Of a stretch of 24,783 nt of DNA, positions 17,900 to 24,496 are shown piece by piece. A program made the translations under genes and the position numbers. Positions within the stretch are counted from its first letter, which is position 1. Each line of letters opens with the position of its first letter. Origin of the DNA: Baffinella frigidus (taxonomy: Eukaryota; Cryptophyceae; Cryptomonadales; Baffinellaceae); NCBI GenBank assembly GCA_026770585.1, contig MU646891.1, positions 1 through 24,783 of the forward strand, written 5' to 3'. The notes under the pieces were generated by a model. It ran no database searches. It saw nothing but the letters and a program-made list of their open reading frames with translations, and had not been told where the DNA came from.

Positions 17900-18055
17900 C
17901 GTTTGGGGGAGGGGTGAGCAGAGCGGAGACAGACTGAGCGGGGTATAAAATGGACCGATCATAGTCTGGTAATGGCACGGGTTAGGCAATAACGGCGAAC
18001 CCTCTTTAATAAATTCAGTAATCAGTAATCAGCGCCAGTCTTCGCGGTTGCGTTG

Positions 18056-18274
18056 CAGGGGTACCTCGCTTATCCCTTAAGTGGCGAGTAGGCTCATACG
18101 CCCTACGGTAGGGTCCTAGGACCTGCCTAGGACCTCTTACGGGTCAAATTTGACCCGCTCGCCACTTAAGGGATAAGAAACCGCCCCCCCCCATAGGACC
18201 ACCGTAGGGCCCTCGGCATAGGCCTGCTGTAGGGCCCTAAGGGGGCGCGGTTTGTTATGAGCGAGGTACCCCTG
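18056..18274. mobile_element. Family A foldback carrying a nested family B element
   Basis: The outer ends caggggtacctcgct and agcgaggtacccctg and the A core (cataggaccaccgtagggcc) mark a family A element. Its left arm is interrupted after cctcgct by a complete family B element (18071-18175) and resumes with agaaaccgcc. Uninterrupted copies read cctcgctcataagaaac at this place. Confidence 0.9.
18071..18175. mobile_element. Family B element nested in family A
   Basis: The ends are tatcccttaagtggcga and tcgccacttaagggata. TA lies at both boundaries, and the centre has gggtcaaatttgacccg. It lies inside the left arm of the family A element at 18056-18274, so B arrived after A. Confidence 0.9.
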
Positions 18275-18342
18275 TGCAGGAGTTACTCGAGAACACGGCC
18301 ACCGTCGTTCATAGCGGGCTCCTTGGCTCCTTGGAATAGGCC

Positions 18343-18434
18343 TATCCTTCAAGTGGTCAGGGGGTCGAATTCGACCCCCAAGAGGTCCCTAGGCATGTCC
18401 TAGGGCCCTCGATAGGGCGTATGAGCCTGCAGGC
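18343..18434. mobile_element. Family B element, right end missing
   Basis: The left end tatccttcaagtggtca and the interior in reverse orientation are present. Near the left end is a perfect palindrome gggggtcgaattcgaccccc (18360-18379). The sequence leaves the family near 18434 without the right terminal repeat. Confidence 0.7.
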
Positions 18435-18911
18435 CCGAACGGCTTGGTGGACATGATGTTCGAGTAACCCCTGTAGACGTGTGTTTGTGGATGCGCGGGT
18501 GCAAGAGTGTGATGTGAAGTGTACGAAAGTGAAAGCAACTTTTGCCCTCGATGCGTCCGCTCTCGTGTCCGTTCTCTCCCTGAGGCTCGCGACCAAGCCC
18601 ATGGCTGAGGCTCGCTACCTGTCTGACCGAGGCTCACATTCCCTGCGCCGAAGGGAGAAGCTGCACTCTCTGCGGTCGTGCTGCATGGTCGATACTGGGC
18701 GCTTCTCCCCCTTGACGAGGACAGGGCGGACGGCGATTTTCTGGATTGACCATTCCCATCAGTATTGGCGCATCTTTGCATTGTGTGAGGACTATCCAGT
18801 GATAGGCCCGCATCGGCAGACATTGGAGCCATTGGCTGGAGGCAGTCACGATTAGTCAACCGAAACCCATTGTGTGCTGCAAAGTCTGCCCATATTAGTT
18901 ATCGCACCGGT
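18435..18911. other. Gene-free stretch with the dispersed repeat seen near 96-128
   Basis: The segment at 18607-18638 matches the window's left end. A plus-strand open frame of about 124 codons spans it, but it crosses the repeat and shows no recognisable domain, so I do not call a gene. Confidence 0.4.
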
Positions 18912-19067
18912 ACAGGGGTACCTCGCTCATAAGAAACTGCCCCCCCCCTTGGACCACCGTAGGGCCCTAGGAAACTGCCCCCCCCCTAGGACCACCGTAG
19001 GGCCCTAGGCACAGGCCTACTGTAGGGTCCTAGGGGGGGGGGGTTCTTATGAGCGAGGTACCCCTGT
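18912..19067. mobile_element. Family A foldback with internal 38-bp duplication
   Basis: The intact ends are acaggggtacctcgctcata and tatgagcgaggtacccctgt. The segment gaaactgccccccccc to gtagggccctag occurs twice in tandem (18933-18970 and 18971-19008), which makes this copy longer than its relatives. The ends match each other well, so it is probably young. Confidence 0.9.
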
Positions 19068-19266
19068 GCAAGCCATGTTACGTGGAGGGCCAGTCTGGCC
19101 GTTTGGCCTGACGGTCTGATGCGCAATCTATCGGGAGCGGCCCCTTGAACCACAGCAGGCGGAGCCCAATGCTCAATTTGGGAGTAAGGCCGATCTGATC
19201 CTTGCTTGGGGCTGGTACGGGCTGACACCGACAATCCTGTTCAAATAAAACGAAATAACGAAATAG

Positions 19267-19311
19267 CGTGTCGTTGGCATATGTTGGGCGAAATCAAAAC
19301 CGAAAAGACCA
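19267..19311 (+). repeat. Family C fragment
   Basis: gtgtcgttggcatatgttgg followed by gcgaaatcaaaacc matches the reverse complement of the family C copy at 19693-19757. It is a partial copy. Confidence 0.55.
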
Positions 19312-19443
19312 AGGGATTCTCCGAAAGCACCACACAAGAGTGTAGGGCTGACCTGGCAAAACAAGTCAGTTCACACGGAATTTGTACCAACTTTCCGAAA
19401 TTTCAATTTTTCTCTGGGGAGAATGTCCACTTATGAACTTAAA

Positions 19444-19465
19444 AAATAGTCAGATCTGACTATTT
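19444..19465. repeat. 22-bp perfect palindrome
   Basis: The bases aaatagtcaga and tctgactattt form an uninterrupted self-complementary sequence. A 13-bp inverted pair (caagagtgtaggg near 19334 and ccctacactcttg near 19482) brackets it loosely. Confidence 0.8.
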
Positions 19466-19529
19466 CTCCTGCAGGCCACTCTGCCCTACACTCTTGCGTG
19501 GCAAGAACCGAAAGCGAAAATGCTTTCTC

Positions 19530-19687
19530 TGCAGATCCTTCGGAAGGGCGTGTCGTTGGGCTATGCTGGGAGCATTTAAAACCTCAAGGACCTCAAGGTC
19601 CTGTTCTTGCACGAGCCGCCCCCGTGGGGCTCTAGAGTGTCTAAGTGTGTCACCTCCTGCAAGGTCCTGCTGGAACTTGGCCACCTT
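19530..19687 (+). repeat. Family C long repeat, inverted partner of 11073-11234
   Basis: It matches the 11073-11234 block in reverse orientation with few differences. It is followed directly by another family C unit on the minus strand. Confidence 0.85.
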
Positions 19688-19692
19688 CCCCT

Positions 19693-19757
19693 CCTTTAGG
19701 TCCTTTAGGTTTTAATTTCTCCCAACATATGCCAACGACACGCCCTTCCTTATTCCT
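19693..19757 (-). repeat. Family C copy bordering zinc-finger gene 2
   Basis: ctttaggtcctttaggtttt, then ctcccaacatatgccaacga, then cacgccctt. It ends a few bases before the block shared with the first zinc-finger gene begins (19764). Confidence 0.75.
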
Positions 19758-19763
19758 GCCGAC

Positions 19764-20085
19764 CCTGAGCCGTTCTGGTCAAACTCAGCTAAAAAAAGCT
19801 GGCCGAGGATCGAGTCGCTTTATCGCGAAGGGAGAGGTGGAGGGAGCGGGGGCTGTGTCTGTATCCACAGGACATCGCGCCGCCGCAGAGTGCAGCAGAG
19901 CATCCCCTGCTGCGCCTTCCCTCTTCTCCCTGCAGAAACTCGAAGCGAGACAGGCAGGCGAGGACAAGGCAGGCCACGGCCAGGGTGCGACGGGATCCGC
20001 TGGCACCACGACCGGGCAACCGAGGCTGGGAAGCGGGGGGCGGCGTGGACACGAAGCTGATTATTGGAAGCACGGGTCAGGCGGG
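19764..20085 (+). promoter_or_regulatory. Conserved upstream block of zinc-finger gene 2
   Basis: It is homologous to 13544-13862. The frame of the gene happens to stay open here back to 19645, but frame-breaking gaps against the paralogue and the repeat content further upstream argue that it is untranslated or promoter sequence. Confidence 0.5.
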
Positions 20086-21654
20086 ATGCGCACGAACTTC
20101 AGCTCGGTCGTCTTCGTGCTGGCTCTCGGCGCCACGTTGCAGCTTCCACCTGGGGCCGGCTCTTCGCCGGATCGTGTACAGGGGCAAGGATCTTGGGGGG
20201 CACGCGTCTGGGCCGGCACTTGGGGCGGGCGATTGTGGGGAAATCTGGTGCAAGATGTGCCTCTTGACCTGTCGAAGGTAGGGCGCACGCGCGCGCCTTC
20301 TACCAAAAAAGCGAGAGTGGGCTCAGCTGAGTCGAGCAAGGGGGGGCGGGGCGGAGCGAGAGGCAAGCTCGCCTGCACCACCTGCGACACGGCGTTCACG
20401 ACGTCCGGCAGCCTGACGACCCACATGCGCACCCATTCCGGCGCCCGTCCCTACGCCTGCACCACCTGTGGCGAGGCCTTCGCGCAGACCGGCAGCCTGA
20501 CGACCCACATGCGCACCCATTCCGGGGACCGCCCCTTCGTCTGCACCATCTGCGACAAGGCGTGCTCGCAGTCCAGCGGCTTGGCGGCACACATGCGCAC
20601 CCATTCCGGCGCCCGTCCCTACGCCTGCACCACCTGCGGCGAGGCCTTCTCGCAGTCTGGCTCTCTGGCAACGCACATGCGCACCCATTCCGGCGCCCGC
20701 CCCTACGCCTGCACCACCTGCGACACGGCGTTCGCGACGTCCGGCAGCCTGACGACCCACATTCGCACCCATTCCGGGGACCGCCCCTACGCCTGCACCA
20801 TCTGCAGCAAGGCGTGCTCGCAGTCTAGCAGCCTGAAGACCCACATGCGCATCCATTCTGGCGCCCGCCCCTACGCCTGCAACACCTGCGACAAGGCGTT
20901 TTCGGCGTCCGGAAGCTTGACAACCCACATGCGCACCCATTCTGGCGCCCGTCCCTACGCCTGCACCATCTGCGACAAGACCTGCTCGCAGTCCAGCAGC
21001 TTGAAGACCCACATGCGCACCCATTCCGGCGCCCGCCCCTACGTCTGCACCACCTGCGGCGAGGCCTTCTCGCAGTCCAACAGCCTGGGGAGACACACGC
21101 GCACCCATACCATCGTCCGCCCCTACACCTGCAGCACCTGCGGCGAGGCCTGCTCGACGTCCGGCAGCTTGCAGACCCACATGCGCAGCCATTCTGGGAA
21201 ACGCCCCTACGCCTGCACTAGCTGCGACAAGACGTTCTTGCACTACAGCAGCCTGACAGCACACATTCGCACCCATTCCGGCTTCCGCCCTTACGCCTGC
21301 ACCACCTGCGACAAGGCCTTCTCGACGTCCGGCAGCCTGAAGACCCACATGCGCACCCATTCCGGGGACCGCCCCTACGCCTGCACCACCTGCAGCAAGG
21401 CCTTCTCGCAGTCCAGCAGCTTGGCGGCACACATGCGCACCCATTCCGGCGCCCGACCCTACGCCTGCACCATCTGCGGCAAGGCCTCCTCGACGTCCGG
21501 CCACCTGACGTTGCACATGCGCACCCATTCTGGCGACCGCCCCTACTCCTGCACCATCTGCAGCAAGGCCTTCTCGCAGTCCAGCAGCTTGACGACCCAC
21601 ATGCGCACCCATGCCAGAGAGTATGGTGGTATAAACAAGAGCATACCAGGGTAG
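20086..21654 (+). CDS. Fifteen-finger C2H2 zinc-finger protein with signal-like N terminus
   Basis: The protein has 522 residues from the Met at 20086, chosen by alignment to the paralogue; the open frame extends upstream to 19645. Residues 1-25 (MRTNFSSVVFVLALGATLQL) match the signal-like leader of the first gene with two changes in the first twenty residues. A Gly/Arg-rich linker follows. Fifteen C2H2 fingers then run almost to the C terminus, with linkers such as SGARPYAC and SGDRPYAC. Predicted contact residues vary little: position 3 of the helix is Ser in 13 of 15 fingers and position -1 is Gln or Thr in all but two. The core Phe is replaced by Cys in fingers 3, 6, 8 and 10 and by Ser in finger 14. 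The gene is a tandem-expanded duplicate of the gene at 13863. The target is unknown. Confidence 0.85.
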   Translation: MRTNFSSVVFVLALGATLQLPPGAGSSPDRVQGQGSWGARVWAGTWGGRLWGNLVQDVPLDLSKVGRTRAPSTKKARVGSAESSKGGRGGARGKLACTTCDTAFTTSGSLTTHMRTHSGARPYACTTCGEAFAQTGSLTTHMRTHSGDRPFVCTICDKACSQSSGLAAHMRTHSGARPYACTTCGEAFSQSGSLATHMRTHSGARPYACTTCDTAFATSGSLTTHIRTHSGDRPYACTICSKACSQSSSLKTHMRIHSGARPYACNTCDKAFSASGSLTTHMRTHSGARPYACTICDKTCSQSSSLKTHMRTHSGARPYVCTTCGEAFSQSNSLGRHTRTHTIVRPYTCSTCGEACSTSGSLQTHMRSHSGKRPYACTSCDKTFLHYSSLTAHIRTHSGFRPYACTTCDKAFSTSGSLKTHMRTHSGDRPYACTTCSKAFSQSSSLAAHMRTHSGARPYACTICGKASSTSGHLTLHMRTHSGDRPYSCTICSKAFSQSSSLTTHMRTHAREYGGINKSIPG

Positions 21655-21705
21655 AACGTTCCAGTAAATTCAAAGGAGCCGTGCGTCTGGGTGCTCCGCA
21701 CGCAT

Positions 21706-21760
21706 ATGTAAAGCGACTTTATCAATAATTGTAAATGTAAAGCAACTTTATTAATAATTG
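21706..21760 (+). repeat. Two 29-bp tandem units with TGTAA motifs
   Basis: atgtaaagcgactttatcaa, then taattg, is followed by atgtaaagcaactttattaa, then taattg. TGTAA occurs at about 21707, 21730 and 21736, within 50-90 bp of the zinc-finger stop codon. TGTAA is the polyadenylation signal of chlorophyte green algae, so this could be the 3' end signal if the host is a green alga. Confidence 0.5.
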
Positions 21761-21790
21761 GCCTTTCGCACCACCAGGGGCGATGTCGGG

Positions 21791-21856
21791 GAAGCAGGGC
21801 TTTTCTACAGAACCAGTTCTAGTGTCCGCCTATGGGAGGAGTTGAAAGAACTTACA
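21791..21856 (+). repeat. Family C dispersed repeat, copy 4
   Basis: It contains gaaccagttctagtgtccgc, then ctatgggaggagttgaaaga. It lacks the poly-T interval and is shortened near the ttgggag segment. Confidence 0.6.
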
Positions 21857-21926
21857 TGTACATGTTAAGGACCTGCAGGAGTAGGAAGGAAGTTTTTGGG
21901 ACCGAGCGGAAGTTGCACGGTGGAGT

Positions 21927-22047
21927 ACAGGGGTACCGCGCTCATAAGAAACCGCTCCCCCTTAGGACCCAGCAGGAGGACCATGCCTAGGGCCCTACAG
22001 TGCTCCTAGAGGGGGGGCGACAGTTTCTTACGAGCGAGGTGCCCCTG
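21927..22047. mobile_element. Family A foldback element, copy near 22000
   Basis: The ends are acaggggtaccgcgctcata and cttacgagcgaggtgcccct. The core is rearranged relative to the others (ggaccatgcctagggcccta). It is about 121 bp and non-coding. Confidence 0.85.
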
Positions 22048-22307
22048 CATGTATGAAGGTTTCGGGACCCCCCGATCTGGGGTGCAACTTGACCAATTTT
22101 GCACCAGACAAGGCCTTAACCTCAAGTGCGTTGGGCACGTTAACCTTCAATGAAAGGTCCGTAGTCCACCGTGTGTCGTGCACAGCACATGACCATTCTT
22201 TTGTACCGAGACGCGTCCAAATAATTATGCTTCAACGTCGGTTTTCGGCACCAAGTCCCCCCCTGCGATTCCAAGAGACCCAGCAGAGAGGCATGGTGGG
22301 CATTGGC

Positions 22308-22409
22308 CCTTTAGGTCCTTTAGGTCCTTTAGGTTCTTTTAACTCCCAACATAGGCGGACACCGGAACGTATCCTGCAGAAAGGCCGTGCTTCCTTTCGG
22401 ATCACATCA
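22308..22409 (-). repeat. Family C dispersed repeat with three tail units
   Basis: On the plus strand it starts with three ttaggtcc-type units, then ctcccaacataggcggacac and cggaac, and ends cttcctttcggatcacatca. It is the clearest example of a multi-unit GGACCTAAA tail in this window. Confidence 0.8.
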
Positions 22410-22824
22410 GGCCCCCCGTTGCGGTTGTGGTGGGTTTGGTCGGAGGCTGAAGCGATCATGTTGGAAAGTGATGAACGATGTTGGGACTTGCTGTGGCACC
22501 GCATCCGAGAGTTGACTGAATCTCGCGTGTTTTGTTGGTGTTAATAAGGGCCTCTCGCTGCTTGACTCTATCGGGAGAAGATGGCAATGCGGGATTTCAT
22601 AAAATGTCAAACGCGACCGCAACGAGCCAGAAGGCGAGGTGAGACGAGCCGTATGGGCCCTAGAAGCCCGTGACCACCCCAAGGGTGGGGGGATGCGGGG
22701 GTGCGGGGGTGCGGGGGGCGCTGTCGACCTTAAGTTGACTACGTGTATTAATATTCGTGTTGATCCTCGCTCTCTCTCACTTTCTCGCTCTCTCGCTCTC
22801 TCTCTCTCGCATCCACTTACCGCA
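22410..22824. other. Spacer with G-rich and CT-rich tracts
   Basis: A plus-strand frame ending at 22544 contains SEAEAIMLESDERCWDLLWH, which looks somewhat protein-like, but its upstream part is the family C repeat. A CT tract lies at about 22768-22808 and a ggggtgcgggggtgcgg tract near 22690. No gene is called. Confidence 0.4.
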
Positions 22825-23069
22825 CTAAGTGGACGACTCCGCGGCCTTCCCCGCAGACGGGCTCTTCTTCCGGCCCGGCACCGCCCTAACCAGGCGCGGG
22901 CGCCCAACTCTTCGCTTCTCCCCCACTTTCCCCGCGGGCTTCTTGTCGGCCGCGTCCCCCGGATTTTGCCTGTCCCCCGCGGGCGTGTCCGGGGCGACGT
23001 GCCGGGAGACCTGACCGCTACCGCGGGTGGGCGGGGCGCGCGCAGCGTTCGCGTGCCAGTAATATTTCC
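22825..23069 (-). CDS. Candidate last exon of a basic protein with an AT-hook-like motif
   Basis: On the minus strand the frame ending in TAG at 22825-22827 encodes a GC3-rich peptide. It has GKYYWHANAARAPPTRG near its start, KRRVGRPRLVR (an AT-hook-like R-G-R-P core variant) and a Lys/Arg/Ala/Pro-rich C terminus ending AGKAAESST. A plausible splice acceptor (ctcctcgccgtgcag) precedes it at 23070. The open frame continues upstream to a Met at 23124 but loses its coding-like character. Such tails are typical of chromatin-associated proteins. No upstream exon is visible, and a family A element begins at 23151, so this could be a gene remnant. The call is tentative. Confidence 0.3.
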
Positions 23070-23150
23070 CTGCACGGCGAGGAGATGGTGAGTACACGTG
23101 CGGAAAACACACGCCGCGAGACAAGACGGTTGTTGAGGGCGCCGGGGGTT

Positions 23151-23320
23151 ACAGGGGTACCCCGCTTATCCCTTAAGTGACCAGTAGGCTCATACGCCCT
23201 ACCGTAGGGCCCTAGGACCTGTCTAGGGCTTCCACGGGCGATTATTCGCCCGTTGGTCACTTAAGGGATAAGAAAACGCCACCTCCTAGGACCCTACAGT
23301 AGGTCTATGCCTAGGGCGCC
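23151..23320. mobile_element. Family A element with nested B, right end lost
   Basis: The left end acaggggtaccccgct is followed at once by a family B element (23167-23270) and then agaaaacgcc and the A core (cctaggaccctacagtaggt). The inverted right terminus (gagcgaggtacccctgt) is missing; the sequence leaves the family near 23320. The junctions match those at 18056-18274. Confidence 0.85.
23167..23270. mobile_element. Family B element nested in family A, second case
   Basis: The ends are tatcccttaagtgacca and tggtcacttaagggata. The paired changes (tgacca and tggtca) keep the arms complementary. The centre, gggcgattattcgccc, differs from the nested copy at 18071. Confidence 0.9.
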
Positions 23321-23527
23321 GTGCCACTCCAACAACTTTAGATTTATCTCCAACAACTTTAGATTTATCAACGGCAGTTGACCCATCAAGGGGTTGTCAG
23401 CTGCAGCTTCTGCATGGACAAAGCCCTCTCGTGTCAACGAAGAGTCGTGTGGGGGATGTCCACCTGAAAAGTTGCCCACTTTTCAAAAGGCTCTGCGGGA
23501 AATAAAAAGAAAAGAAAAGAAAAGAAG
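23321..23527. repeat. Spacer with a short tandem duplication
   Basis: ccaacaactttagatttatc occurs twice in tandem near 23329-23368. A GA-rich run (aaaagaaaagaaaagaaaag) lies near 23506-23526. No gene is seen. Confidence 0.6.
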
Positions 23528-23650
23528 AAGGTGCACCTGCCTCAAATCGGTTCAAAATTTGAAAGTGTTTGTGAGGTTTTTGAGTGCACCAGACGCGCCG
23601 TGTCCCTCCTGAACCCCTCTCTCTCTCTCGTAACCTGCGAGGACTTGCCG
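23528..23650 (+). repeat. Diverged direct repeat D, copy 1
   Basis: aaggtgcacctgcctcaaat, a ttcaaaatttgaaa palindrome and gcaccagacgcgcc match 24350-24420. The following cctgaacccctctctctctc to aggacttgccg matches 24201-24240. The two halves are in the opposite order in copy 2. Confidence 0.75.
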
Positions 23651-24094
23651 AAAATTCTTGTGTGTGTGGCCTATATATGATAGATGGACGGCTTATTTGG
23701 ACGTGACGGTAGTAACTTTTTGTACCGGCTTGTACCTTTTTGTACCGCCTTGTTACAGCCCGGTACTACTTTCGGGACGTGACAGCAGTACAAAACACCC
23801 TTGGAACGGGTCCGTTTTTGACGTCTCCCGAGGCTCTTAACGCTACAGTAAGTGAATGTACTTATGGAGGCCTAAGTGAATCTACGCCGACGTCCTCATA
23901 ACCTTGCGTCCTTACGTGCCCTTAGAGCCTAGATACCCACAGCGGCTTTGGTTCAGGTGGTCGACGGGGTGGTGCACCTGACTATTGTGTCACCCAACTC
24001 AAGGCGTGAGGGCCTATCTAGGACCTGTATCGAGAGTAGTAACGAGGAAGAAGCAGCATAAGAAGGGTGCACCTCACACGCCTTGGCCCTGATT
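23651..24094. repeat. Gene-free stretch with a 20-bp tandem pair
   Basis: ctttttgtaccggcttgtac (23716-23735) is followed by ctttttgtaccgccttgtta (23736-23755). The phrase gacgtgac recurs at about 23700 and 23777. Further copies of ggtgcacct occur near 23972 and 24066. Confidence 0.55.
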
Positions 24095-24199
24095 TATCCC
24101 TCAAGTGCCCAGTAGGCTCATACGCCCTACAGTAGGGCCCTAGGACCTGCCTAGGACCTCCAGGCCCTCAAATTTGTGGGCATGGCCACTTATGGGATA
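24095..24199. mobile_element. Family B foldback inserted in repeat D
   Basis: The ends are tatccctcaagtgccca and tggccacttatgggata, with TA on both sides. The interior is in the same orientation as the 8560 copy. Flanking sequence (ccttggccctgattt on the left, ctcctgacaccctctctctc on the right) resembles the uninterrupted cgtgtccctcctgaacccct region at 23599-23618. Confidence 0.85.
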
Positions 24200-24200
24200 C

Positions 24201-24440
24201 TCCTGACACCCTCTCTCTCGCAACCCTCGAGTACTTGCCGGGACGCCTCCAAGGCTTTGGTTCAGGAGACGGGGGGGGGGGCACACCTGACGCACCCTGC
24301 CCCTGATTTCTGCAAATCTCTGAGGGGAATGAAGAGGAAAGACAACAGGAAGGTGCACCTGCCTCAAATCGATTCAAATTTTGAAAGGGTTTGAGGGTTT
24401 GGAGTGAACCTGACGCGCCCTGCCCCTGATTTGTGCTGAG
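24201..24440 (+). repeat. Diverged direct repeat D, copy 2
   Basis: 24201-24240 and 24350-24420 match the two halves of 23528-23650. An additional phrase, gacgcaccctgcccctgatt, recurs near 24288 and 24412. Coding frames are not conserved. Confidence 0.7.
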
Positions 24441-24496
24441 CGCTGCCTGGTGCGACGACATGCGCGCCAGACCCTGCCCCGAGACACACCGTTCAG

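Noticed and set aside
18481-18855. 124-codon plus-strand open frame
   Set aside because: It spans a dispersed repeat also seen near 96-128, has no domain, and the opposite strand is open over the same region.
19645-20085. N-terminal extension of the second zinc-finger protein to 19645
   Set aside because: The extension crosses a family C repeat, and the part shared with the paralogue has gaps that break the frame; the conserved protein starts at 20086.
20323-21612. Antisense open frame (429 codons) opposite the zinc-finger array
   Set aside because: It mirrors the 84-bp finger period and yields a Gly/Ala repeat; the sense frame has all Cys and His ligands.
22410-22544. Possible coding fragment SEAEAIMLESDERCWDLLWH
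   Set aside because: It is short, preceded in frame by a dispersed repeat, open on both strands and without a recognisable family.
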